Shown piece by piece: positions 1-9,160 of a DNA stretch of 64,000 bases (the stretch's first letter is position 1; the number at the start of each line of letters is the position of its first letter). Both the position numbers and the translations under genes were made by a program. The notes beneath the pieces are model-generated. The model had not been told where the DNA came from. It saw only the letters and a program-made list of their open reading frames with translations, and searched no databases. This stretch comes from Peronospora farinosa (taxonomy: Eukaryota; Oomycota; Peronosporomycetes; Peronosporales; Peronosporaceae): the NCBI GenBank assembly GCA_947646735.1, contig CANTFK010000015.1, positions 62,001 through 126,000 of the forward strand, read 5' to 3'.

Positions 1-302
1 CTCATTCACGAGAGGCATAGGATATACCATAAACCGCGTTAAATCATTCACCATCCGGTAGTCAATGCACAGCCTTATATCCACCCCATTCTTCTTGACA
101 ATAATTACAATTGGACTGGCCCATGGGGAGGTGGAATGCTGGATTATCTTGGATGACAAGAGGCCTTTTATCAGGTCTGCCAGCTTCTCCCTAAATTGAG
201 GGGCCACCTTCCGTACCCGTTGGGCGATTGGCCGTGCGTTCCCAACATCAATGTCGCACACTTCTCCTCGAGCCGCCGGGGGTAATGCATTACCTTTTCC
301 CA
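1..302 (-). pseudogene. Ty3/Gypsy reverse transcriptase N-terminal fragment (family A)
   Basis: Minus-strand translation gives a recognisable start of a Gypsy RT domain: the SPWASPIVIIVKKNG block, then LCIDYRMVND and VYPMPLVNE next to the window edge. It lies in a different frame from the protease ORF, which stops at 303, so a one-base indel near position 300 separates linker and RT. The catalytic YxDD region lies outside the window. This is the continuation of the family A element that runs down from 5,948. It is probably non-functional in this copy because of the frame break, although a sequencing indel would look the same. Confidence 0.85.
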
Positions 303-2057
303 TCAGCAAATGTCGTTTTCTCCATATAATCTGGCGGAGGCGGTCCACCTCCTCCTTTGGGGTATCACCGGGTCTGGGATCTGGATGTCTTCCAACATAA
401 CTTCGTTTGTAGATGGGATGACCTCAGGGATAACAGACCAATTTTTGTCGATATCTTCGGCACATAAATCTCCACTCTCGTGAACACAGACTTGGTCATC
501 GGGAGTATTTACTTCAGCCTTGTGGGCCGGTGGACCCTCCTCTGGGTGGGCCGGTGGACCCTCCTCTGGGTGGGCCGGTGGACCCTCCTCTGGGTGGGCC
601 GGTGGACCCCCTGCTGGGTGGGCCGGTGGACCCTCCTCTGGGTGGGCCGGTGGACCATCCTCTGGGTGGACCGGTTGACCCTCCTCTGGGTGGACCTGTG
701 GACCCTCCTCTTGGTGGACCCTCTCCATATCGGTTCTATCCTTCGATGATACTTCGTTGCCCACGCTAGCTCTAGATGGTTGACCTCTATCGAGGGCCTC
801 CCCTCCAGATTCCTGATCTAATGGCAATGAATCAGGGTCCCTCATAATAGACTCGTGCACCGCGTTAACCACTGGCACTTGTGTCCCCGTCCGTAGCAAC
901 ATTTTATGTGGAGTCACGTACTGAGGTTTCTCGACCATCGGACCTTGGTATACTTCTTCTTGAGTGGTTTCTGCATCCTCCTCGTCGGTGGTTGCTTGGT
1001 AGGCTAGATTTTTCCATTCAGCGTACCTCCTAGAACCCACTGACACAAACCCTTGGGCCCGGGGAACCCGGTCCTTAGCCAGCCAAATGCCCAGCTTGGT
1101 ATCCTCGTGTAAGATCAGGTCCTTGTCACTCACATTGGTGACCCTCAAGAATTGACGATGTCCGTGTCCTTGGATCATCGTAGTCACCCATCTGTCTCCA
1201 CAAGTCATCCATAATTTCCACTGGTCCGACGTAACCTTCTTCAGCGGAACCTCGACATATTTTGTTGCCGGTAAATTCACGTACTGGCCCAATTTTACCT
1301 CAGAAATATGGCCACTATACAAGGTCTTGCGACCTGTCAGCTGGATTCGGACTTCGTCTGGCAAGCAAATAGTTTCGTCCGCCATGTCCAAACGAATTCC
1401 AGCTGGCACCATAGAGTCCATTCCTAGTAGCACATCCTGGCCGGCCATGGACCCGACCCACACATTGAAAAAGTATACTAATACACCATTCAACGTTATC
1501 TTGATCTTCGTTCGCCCTTCCGTGGTGTAAACTGCTTCTCCAATGCCCACACACTCTTGTTTCTCGCTTGTGTTAACCTGGCAGCCTGCCTTACGAGCAA
1601 AGGCGATATCCAAAATAGATATCTCGGCACCAGAATCAAACAGTAGATTCGCACGAATATTGTTAACTTTCCCAGAGGCCTTGGCTTGCTTAAACCACTT
1701 TCCTGGGGCATGGTGTTTCCAGTATCCTCTTGACTCTCCCGGCAATAAATCCAATGTCATCATAGTCTCCCCTCGGGAATAAACGTGAGGTATACATGCA
1801 TTGGCCACAGCAGCAACAGAATTAATGCAAAAGCCCGATGTATTTCCAATCAATTCATCCAACTTATTGACCTTCTCCACGGGGTGTTTCTCCACAAATG
1901 CATAAATGCAACAATTAGAACGCCTGGCTCGTACCAGATTCAAACCTGGCGAGCGTTCTAATTTAACATCTTCTCCGCCGCCTCGGGCAGCTGCCCCGCG
2001 TGTTTGTTCGGGTTGTACCACTGGCGAATCAGATTGTAGAACTCTTCCATCGGGCAC
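303..2057 (-). CDS. Gypsy family A protease and linker ORF (N-terminal pol)
   Basis: 584-codon ORF. About 140 residues in is a retropepsin-type active site, LLFDSGAEISILD, followed by a flap-like region and the typical LLGMDSMVPAGIRLDM segment. The C-terminal third is an acidic linker with an in-frame 8-residue repeat (HPEEGPPA). It overlaps the gag ORF by 100 bases and lies in the -1 frame relative to gag, so it is probably made as a Gag-Pro fusion by frameshifting. The listed first Met lies inside gag and need not be a real start. A related, more broken copy lies at 33,858-35,022 (+). Confidence 0.85.
   Translation of the reverse strand: MPDGRVLQSDSPVVQPEQTRGAAARGGGEDVKLERSPGLNLVRARRSNCCIYAFVEKHPVEKVNKLDELIGNTSGFCINSVAAVANACIPHVYSRGETMMTLDLLPGESRGYWKHHAPGKWFKQAKASGKVNNIRANLLFDSGAEISILDIAFARKAGCQVNTSEKQECVGIGEAVYTTEGRTKIKITLNGVLVYFFNVWVGSMAGQDVLLGMDSMVPAGIRLDMADETICLPDEVRIQLTGRKTLYSGHISEVKLGQYVNLPATKYVEVPLKKVTSDQWKLWMTCGDRWVTTMIQGHGHRQFLRVTNVSDKDLILHEDTKLGIWLAKDRVPRAQGFVSVGSRRYAEWKNLAYQATTDEEDAETTQEEVYQGPMVEKPQYVTPHKMLLRTGTQVPVVNAVHESIMRDPDSLPLDQESGGEALDRGQPSRASVGNEVSSKDRTDMERVHQEEGPQVHPEEGQPVHPEDGPPAHPEEGPPAHPAGGPPAHPEEGPPAHPEEGPPAHPEEGPPAHKAEVNTPDDQVCVHESGDLCAEDIDKNWSVIPEVIPSTNEVMLEDIQIPDPVIPQRRRWTASARLYGENDIC
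521..727 (-). repeat. In-frame 24-bp minisatellite in the protease linker
   Basis: About eight tandem copies of a 24-bp unit (GGCCGGTGGACCCTCCTCTG plus GGTG on the + strand). Read on the minus strand it encodes repeated EEGPPAHP octapeptides. The unit length is a multiple of three, so copy number can change without breaking the ORF. The last two copies are diverged. Confidence 0.9.
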
Positions 2058-4433
2058 TTGCCGACGTCATGAACCTTGCCACAACCGCGACACACAAACA
2101 GGCAGTGGTCAGCTGGGTGACCCTTCTTTCCACAACACTCGCAAACGAGTCGCTTCCAACAGTCCAGATCCACATGCTTCCTAGATCCACAATGGGTACA
2201 CTTTGCCACGGGTGACCCTGGAACCACCTTTTGTCCAGGTCCCTCTGCCATGCGTCTACCTCGGTCTGGCTCTGGGTCCTGATGGTCCCGGGGGTCATCT
2301 TCGTTCCTCGCCCTACCAGTGTAAGGTTTACTCGCCGCCGCATAAATTCTTCTGAGGTCACCTTCTCCCTCAGACCCACTAGAGCTGGACCCTTGGTCAT
2401 TTTCACTTTCAAAAGTGGCTCGGATGACTTGGACGGGTCTTCTCAGCTGACTCTTGGTGTGGTCTGGAGTGGTTGGGGCCTTCTGGCGAAACTTGCTGGA
2501 ACCGAACAAGACCCTTCCTTGACGCGTCTTCGCTCTCTGACGAGCCAGCAGGACTTCCTCCAGGTCGTCTGCATCAGAAAGTCTGAGCAATGTAAGCTGG
2601 TCTGCTAATTCTCGATCATTCAAGGTTTCCACGTAATGGTCCACGTGTTCACGCTTTACACTGGGGGGTCCACCCTTAATATCTAGCTTGGCCCTGAGCC
2701 CTGCCACGTTCAAACGGTACAAATATTCCAAGGGTGACTCGTCGGTCCTCTTTCTGGCGTGATAATATTGTCGGGCCACCGACACCCCCAAGCCGCAAAA
2801 TTGTGCTTGGAACTCTCGCAGCAGCAGTTTCCAATCAACGCGCACTGTTCGACCCAGCTGTCGACACCAATTCTGAGCTGGACCTGTGAGCAGGGACCCA
2901 AAGATGAGACACTTCTCGCTGTCTGGTGCCTGGTCTCGGAGGAAAGCCGTCTTTACCTTAGTGCTCCAGCTTCTGGCACGATCTTCATCGTGGTCCCTTT
3001 CGCTAAATTCCTTCAGATCCGACGAGGCCGATACCCTAATGTGTGGAACAACAGTAGGGGGTCCTCCTGCCGTAGCCGTGGCCACAGTCGCTCGCGCTGA
3101 GGTCATCGGGAACGCCAAGTCATCTGGGTCGTATTCATCATGGGTTGACCCCACAGATTCCATGTCCACATCAGGGATATCGCCTAGTGGTCCTAGGCGC
3201 TCAATCTGCTGGGAGGACCTGGGGTGAAGTGGCCCTTGACCCCTCGTGGTGTGTCCCCTGTCCACTGCAACTTTTGTGGAGCCTTGCTCTTCAAGGAACT
3301 TGGTCATCGCCTTATCAAAGTACGACTGGAGCGCGCTAGGGGAAACTGACTCGGTCTTTGCTTCCTGATCCGTCTTTGTCCCCATCAACCTTGGCTCCAC
3401 TTTGCACCGGGCTTCCGTCTCCTCCTGTGCTTGGCGCTGGACCCATGGGGTTGCTGTGTCCATATGACCAGCTTCACGAATTCGTGCTTCCAACAACGCT
3501 GCACCAGCTGGACCCAGTTGCATTCGGTCCACCGTATCCATAAGGGCCGACATCATAGATGAGGTGGCTGATTCGTATTGAGACCTTGGTGACGATTCAC
3601 CGAGTGATCCAGCAGGAGAGCCCACACCAGGATCCACTACTCCTCCATCTTGACGGGGTACTTCCTTTGGGGGGAACTCCCCCACTAACGTCTTGAGGTG
3701 ACCATGCAGGGTCACTAAGGTCTTCTTCAAGGTCTCGAACCCGAAATCGAAGAGGGTCTCAGCAGTAAAGTTCCCAGCAGCCATCCCAGCTTCATGTAGT
3801 AGATTCATTACGGCCTTGAGGATCTCCAGGTCTGTGGTCGTGGTGGGAAGAGCCGTTATCGGACCGTGGACCTGGTCCAGAAGCTTGACCTTGAGCGCCT
3901 TCATCACCGGGTCCTTTCGAAGAAACTTCTTCAATTTATTCCGATGATAGGCTTCTTCCAAATCTTCTTCTGTCCAGTCCTTACTGGACGCGCCTTGGCT
4001 CTCTCCCGACTCGTCCGTCGTGTCTCCGCCTCTCGGTGCCTTCAACTTGGTATGCTTCTGCTTCTTTTGCTGCTTGTTATTGGGCACCTTTGGCTCTTGA
4101 GTGGTAGGTTGGGAGACTTGTTTCGGGGTCCCTTGTTTTTTAGCTTTCGCTGTCAAACTTGGGACCCCTGGACCATAGTATTGATTATGGCCCATATTGT
4201 CTTCTTCAACGAAAGGGAGGATTTGGTTTTTCTTCATATTCCACCTTGACCTCAATAGCAGAGCTCCTCCCCGGGCTATGCAGGTCCTCCGATCCTTCTT
4301 CCTTCTTAATCACTGGCGATCCGGGATCCAGTGTCTTGGTCGTCCCTTGGTCCATCTTGACCGTTGTCTTTTCTTCTTCGTGGGACTCACGGTGAAATAC
4401 CGCGTCCCCCGAAGATCCGGGCACGCGCACCAT
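1958..4433 (-). CDS. Gypsy family A gag (broken by one frameshift)
   Basis: Long gag-like polyprotein. The first ATG is at 4433, immediately after the LTR. The frame breaks near 4,225 (about one base too many or two too few relative to the copy at 30,291), and then 700+ codons stay open. The middle is a retrotransposon gag capsid-like region (W.....LL.EF......, then PLEYLYRLNV). The C-terminus has three zinc knuckles in a row: CTHC....H....C, CECC....H....C and CRGC...H....C. The ORF ends in AAT-TAG, where the -1 protease frame is already open. Gag would package element RNA in cytoplasmic particles. The N-terminal frame break may be a real mutation or a sequence error. Confidence 0.85.
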
Positions 4434-5948
4434 TGTGGTGGAGTGGATTCTCAAACAACGTAGGAGATCCACAAACACACACAGCGCCGGACTGCCGACT
4501 TACGGAGGGGGTACCCCGATACCGTGTCGTATTGGCCTTGGGTCTCACCTTGTGTACCCGTCGGCTTGGCTGGTCTTGCTCCTCGGTTGACGTAGAAGAC
4601 TTAAACTTGGTCTTTGTATAAGACTTGGACTTGGTGGTCCCCGAGTGGATATACTTCACTTGGGACCGGGTTTCTTGGGCTCAATCGACTTAGTCGAGAG
4701 CGATGCACCTGGTACTATGTACCCCTTTGGTGGCTTACTGTTCTTGGTCCTTGGACCCCTTTGTGTTCTTCCCCGTAGGGAAAACGCTTCCTGTAGCGGG
4801 TTGTAGAGTGTTGACACTTACTTGACACCTCAGGCCAACTATCCTGAGGTTAAACTTGCGTTGCTTGAGCCGTCTAACACCTGCTGGACGTCGGGGGGCC
4901 AAAGGGTATCCCGCCCGGAAGAGGTGTAGCGACGGAGAAGCTTAGGAGGGGCGCTTAAAGCTGCCACGTGTAATGCAAATTCGAGTGTGTTTATTTATCT
5001 TATTCTCTGTATGCTTTTCTTGCCTAACCCTAACCCTTTGATCTGGAAAGTGCCACGTGCCGACTCTTGGAGGAAGGACTGGCTCCTTGATACCCTGTAC
5101 TTTCTGTAATCTTCGATATTCTGTGTACCGGTTCTGCACCCTCGGACATTGGGCCCCGGTACCCCTGGGCCTCGGTACCCTGGGCCCCGGTACCCCTGGG
5201 CCTCGGTACCCTGGGCCCCGGCACCATGGTACCCCTAGGCCCCGGTACCCCTGGACCCCTGTACCCCTGAGCCCCGGTACCCTGGTAACCTTAGGCCCCT
5301 GGGCCCCGGTACCCTGGTACCCTGGTACCCTTAGGCCCCTGGGCCCCGTCACCCTGGTACCCCTAGGCCCCGGTACCCTTAGGCCCCTAGGCCTCGGCAC
5401 CCTGGTACCCCTAGGCCCCGGTACCCTGGTACCCTTAGGTCCCTGGGCCCTAGTATCCTGGTACCCTTAGGCCCCTGGGCCCCGGCACCCTGGTACCCTT
5501 AGGCCCCTGGGCCCCGGCACCCTGGTACCCCTAGGCCCCGTACCCTGGCACCCCTAGGCCCCTGGGCCCTAGTATCCTGGTTCCCCTGGGCCCCTGTTAC
5601 CTGGGGTCCGCATGTTGCCTGGAGTCCACATGCTACCTGGGGTCCACCTGTCACCTGGGTCCACCTGTTGTCTGGGTCAACCTGTTGCCTGGGGTCCACC
5701 GGTCACCTGGGTCCACCTGTTGTCTGGGACCCACCTGTTACCTGGGGTCAACTTAAGCTGTCCTAGCAGTACTGGTCCTTTGGTCTGTAGTGTAGGGCAT
5801 CCTAGTATCTTCTCCGAACTCGGGACCTTGGACCAGTTCGGGACCCTGGTCACTCCCTGTCACTCATTCAAGAGAGTGACCGAGATCTTTCCCGCCAGTT
5901 ATTATAATAACTACGAAGGGCCCCCCATTTCTCTGGCACTTCTCCACA
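4434..5948 (-). repeat. 5' LTR of minus-strand family A Gypsy element
   Basis: On the + strand the segment opens with TGTGGTGGAGTG (4,434) and closes with CACTTCTCCACA (5,948), giving the TG...CA inverted termini seen in the three better-preserved family A LTRs in this window. The gag ATG (4433-4431) is directly adjacent. The interior contains large GC-rich minisatellites (5,140-5,755). Beyond 5,948 the sequence becomes family B integrase coding DNA in mid-domain, so this LTR marks an insertion into another element. The partner LTR lies left of the window, so the target duplication cannot be checked. Confidence 0.8.
5140..5755. repeat. LTR-internal minisatellites (GGTACC-rich, then CACCTG-rich)
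   Basis: 5,140-5,600 is an irregular array of GGCCCCGGTACCCTGGTACC-like units of roughly 20-26 bp, very rich in the GGTACC and CCTAGG palindromes. 5,600-5,755 changes to a CACCTGGGTCCACCTGTTGC type unit. Apparent ORFs on both strands here (PGTLGP-type repeats) are products of the repeat and not genes. The other family A LTRs have a different minisatellite (GGTCGACC-type) at the equivalent place. Confidence 0.9.
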
Positions 5949-6909
5949 AAGGTGATCGTGTATTATTATCTACGGAAGGTTTAAGGGATTCAGCGGTCAC
6001 TAATCTGGGCGCGAGTAAACTCGCGTCACGCTTCATCGGTCCATTCAAGGTTCTGAAGGCAATCGGCGACGCTTATAAACTCGACGTCTCCTCTTCACGA
6101 CTCCACCCGACATTCTATGTCGGGCGGCTGAAGGAATTTCGTCCGGCTACGGTTCACGGCTTGGCTTCGATGCCGGCTTCAGGGGTCCGTAAGTCGATCG
6201 GCCTTTTCGTCGTGCTCCACGCGCCGATGACATGGGACGCGGCCTCGATCACTCTGCACATGACCGAGCACCTGGCGATCCAGAACCCTTATCCGTTCGA
6301 GCAGCTCACGGTTCGACTGCCGGTTCTCCCTCGCAGTCTTCTACGCTTGGGCAGCACGCTCACTGGCAGAATCAGCCTCCAGCTGAGCATCGGCAGCTTT
6401 GTTTAAGGCCTGATCGACATCGCCCTGGGCAACCAGGACGCCAGCATTACCATCGTGAGGGCTCTCCTCCGTTTGTTGATGTGGAGGTACAGGTACGCTG
6501 GATCGTAGATCGCATCGTGGGTAACGAGGACCCTCCACAACCAGCACTGCAGTCGGCTCATGAGAAGCGCGCAATTCCATCCGTGCGCAGGTACCGAGTA
6601 CGTTGGCTTGGCTTCCCTCCCAAGCAGGATACATGTGAACCACGTTCCTCACTACTTCGTGACGTTCCAGATGTGGTTCTATCGTATGAAGCCACGAAGT
6701 CGGGCTATTCCAATGCGGGCGCGAACGCGAACGCTCTCGTGACAAACGAGAGCGGTAAGGAGATCCACGTCGTCGAGAGCGAGAACGATGTCGTGAACGA
6801 GAACGATGCCGTGAACGAGAACGTCGTGGTGAATACACTTTATCACGATTGCGAGGCGAGAAATAGCGCAGCAGGACGGGAAGGCGAACGTTTCGCTGCC
6901 CTGCGCTGA
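5949..6909 (+). pseudogene. Gypsy family B pol C-terminus: integrase tail and chromodomain
   Basis: Starts in mid-protein with KGDRVLLSTEGL, continues through FIGPFKVLKAIGDAYKLDV and LHPTFYVGRLKEF (the integrase C-terminal GPF/Y-type region), then shifts frame near 6,300 into a chromodomain: RRYRVRWLGFPPKQDTCEPR...LLRDVPDVVLSYE (about 6,585-6,690). In chromoviral integrases this module directs insertion to modified histones. The conserved Trp of the DTWEP motif is Cys here. The upstream part of the element is interrupted by the family A LTR. The region also overlaps an antisense ORF. Confidence 0.85.
6341..6838 (-). other. Arg-Ser-rich antisense reading frame overlapping the chromodomain
   Basis: Minus-strand open frame starting with a dense Arg-Ser tract (SPRRSRSRHRSRSRHR...). 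It is in the same frame as the accessory ORF at 6,992-7,510 and is separated from it by only two stop codons (one at 6,992-6,994, one near 6,923). A similar RS-rich stretch follows the accessory homologue at 40.8 kb. It may be a decayed C-terminal tail of the accessory protein, or a by-product of charged ERE/NEN codons on the pol strand. Confidence 0.4.
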
Positions 6910-6991
6910 TGATTCCGCGGAGTTAGACTCCGCTGTCGCGAGTGGTGCTGCCAGCGAGGCGCACCACGAATAACTGCACTCCTCCGTTCGC

Positions 6992-7510
6992 TCAGACTTC
7001 GCTCACTCTTTGCAATCCAATTCGTTTGCGATCACTGAGTGGACACTCAGCGATGTGTCGTCGCCATTCGTCATGAGTTGGGCGTGGAGTCGAGTCACAA
7101 GATTGGCATCCTTCATTGACATGGACGAAGCAGAGACGATCCTCATTCCAAGCATCCTCACACACTCTTTCGCGTAGCGCGCCGATGGAGTGATCGGCGC
7201 GAAGCTCCTCTCGATTGGCGAGCCATAATTGGAAGCTGCTACCATCCTCGAGCATCCGATTCCAACGCTGGATGAAGGCACACCAAGAATGTTGTAGAGC
7301 TTCATGCTCGATTCCATCAAGACCTTTCCCGCGCAGTTTTCGAAATCGGTGGAAGTAGTCCCGCATCATGTCCAGCGAGTCCGGAGCGTGAGCTCCGGAC
7401 AAGTCGTACAGTGACCAAGGTATGAGTTGCCGCGCCATGATACTGGTTGTTTCACTCCCTATGATGGTGCTTGGGATTGCTGCTGGATTGGGTGTTGGAT
7501 CTCCGGACAT
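6992..7510 (-). CDS. Antisense accessory ORF of family B Gypsy element
   Basis: 172-aa ORF on the strand opposite pol, placed between the chromodomain and the 3' LTR, which begins 81 bp beyond its ATG. I do not recognise a named domain. Visible landmarks are WSLYDLSG near the N-terminus, HSWCAFIQRWN in the middle, VCEDAW, then a Cys/His-rich end (CQSC........H...W...H...CPLS). A related but frameshifted sequence lies at 40,391-40,898, also antisense to a family B pol: DSWTAFVRRWN, VCELSW, CERQDVARPH..QW and CPVSEEGR. Recurrence at two loci in the same arrangement supports a real gene of unknown function. Confidence 0.6.
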   Translation of the reverse strand: MSGDPTPNPAAIPSTIIGSETTSIMARQLIPWSLYDLSGAHAPDSLDMMRDYFHRFRKLRGKGLDGIEHEALQHSWCAFIQRWNRMLEDGSSFQLWLANREELRADHSIGALRERVCEDAWNEDRLCFVHVNEGCQSCDSTPRPTHDEWRRHIAECPLSDRKRIGLQRVSEV

Positions 7511-7590
7511 TGCTTATTCGTTTGTGGGCGAAGGGTTTTCGACAGTTGAGCACTCACGGTTGGTGAGTGCTGTCATGAGAAGGGGGTGAT

Positions 7591-7917
7591 GTAATGAGCT
7601 ACATTACACACATAGTTGACACAAATGAACAATTATAATGTAGACAGGTGCTGGGCCCGAATAGCGGGTACAGTGTGGCAATTTATTACTGGTTTATTAT
7701 TGGGGCCTAAAGTTCCAATATGGACCAATGATAAATCAACCTGAAATTGTGTGGTTCACGAAAGGCTAGAACACTGTCGTATTTATTACGACTAAAATCT
7801 TTGTAATGAGTACAAATTAAAGTAAAATAAAAATCAGAGTTAAATTTACTTAATACCTAATACTTGGGCTTGAGTCTTCCTCAAGCGCACGTGTAAGTAC
7901 GTTCTAGCTCCGTTACC
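7591..7917 (+). repeat. Family B 3' LTR
   Basis: Begins TGTAATGAGCTACATTACAC and ends CTAGCTCCGTTAC. It resembles the segments at 12,437-12,735, 37,130-37,286 and 37,670-38,023 in order of landmarks: start palindrome, CGAATAGCGGGTA-type block, TTATTACTGGTTTATTATTGG, TCGTATTTATTACGA, and TTTACTTAAT followed by CTTGGGCT. It follows pol and the accessory ORF in the orientation expected of a 3' LTR. The exact last base is uncertain and no clear target duplication was found. Confidence 0.65.
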
Positions 7918-8149
7918 ATGCATTTGATTGCATACTTGGGATACCGTGGCTGTCACGGTATCAGCCGACGATCAGTTGGCTATTTCGGTCCGTTAAACGA
8001 CGAAGCCAATATGACGTCGGTGAAGTGTTCACTTATTTGTTGGTCGCGTCATCCAATTGGCCGCATGTCAGGTTCGCGAACGAACTCGCCACGACTAGTT
8101 TTCAACACAGAGAGAGCGATGGCCCTATGTGCGCGATATGTTCCGTTAC

Positions 8150-9160
8150 ACTGATGGATCTACAGAACGAGGCGTCGAACAGGAGCTCCCACATACACAT
8201 ATATCGGTCGAACAGGAGTTGCCGATTTTAAACGAAATGGTTGAGCAGGGGTTTCCCGTACAAGCAAATCGGAAAATCAGAGGCTCCCAATTCTCAGCGA
8301 GGCGGTAGAGCAGGGGCTCCCGCTACAAGCACATCAGACGAGCAAAATCTCCCGATAAATTACGAGGCGTTCGATCAGGGGCTCCCGCAATCAAGTGAGG
8401 CGGGTCGACGACGAGCTCCCGCCTCTTATTGGCGAGAGTGGGCGGACTATAGATCCGCATGAGACCGACGTGATGGGATTAGAGCTCCCACGTCTAGAGG
8501 TGAGGGGTAAGTCATTCTTCCTGTGATAGCGACGTGCCAGTCTCGAGCAGAGGCTCAAGACGCAAGAGAAAACGCAAGAAAAGAGCACGCCGATCAACAA
8601 GACGACGAAATTTACGTCAAAAAGCTGATGCAGATGATTCCGTAGTGACGGAATCCGTATGCGCGCTCGAATATGTGGAGAGGTCTCCACACCGTGGGCG
8701 CTATATTGAGGTAGCGAGCCCACCGTGCACTTCTGCAGAGATCACATATCTGTCTGTTCCTTGCTTTAAATGATTATCTTCACGATCTCAAGGCCGGCAA
8801 CATCGAGCAAGTGTGCGTGTTTCAGCCACCAAAGCAGCCAGTAAAGAAGATTTGGGGGCTCGTACAAAGAGCGTTGAGCCTAGTCAGCGCGCAAAGATCG
8901 CTTCGCGACACAGTCTTGGTACGCTCTTCGTGCTTCGGGAAACCCTATCTACGATATCGCCCGTGTATACGCCGACATTATTACAGAAAATTCCTGCAGA
9001 TCTTTCAGCAGATCGTGGCGTGCGGCACGAGATCGATCTCGTGCTAGGATCGAATTATTGCGTGGCCGTTACCGCGTGATCAAGTCATCGCTATTGATGA
9101 ATTTGTCGAGGGTAGCCGTAAGGCTGGCCATGTCTGCAAGAGTATCTCGTCACATTAGAT
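8150..9160 (+). pseudogene. Family B protease-RT linker region, decayed
   Basis: No intact ORF. 8,170-8,420 carries degenerate repeats encoding an EAVEQGLP-like peptide about every 50-60 bp (LNEMVEQGFP, LSEAVEQGLP, YEAFDQGLP). 8,530-8,640 is a basic stretch (RRKRKRKKRARR), matching the basic segment after the protease in the minus copy at 44.7 kb. 8,760-9,150 corresponds to the pre-RT region. The protease itself is missing, so this copy is 5'-truncated or rearranged. Confidence 0.6.

Noticed and set aside
480..769. Plus-strand ORFs of WTLLWVGR and PVDPPLGG repeats
   Set aside because: They are the complementary frames of the 24-bp minisatellite within the protease linker; no independent features.
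5025..5040. Telomere-like CCTAACCCTAACCC
   Set aside because: Only two units, inside a GC-rich LTR; too short to indicate a telomere or telomeric insertion.
5057..5470. ORFs with PGTLGP-type repeats, collagen-like on either strand
   Set aside because: Produced by the LTR minisatellite; no start context, changing frames, located inside a non-coding LTR.
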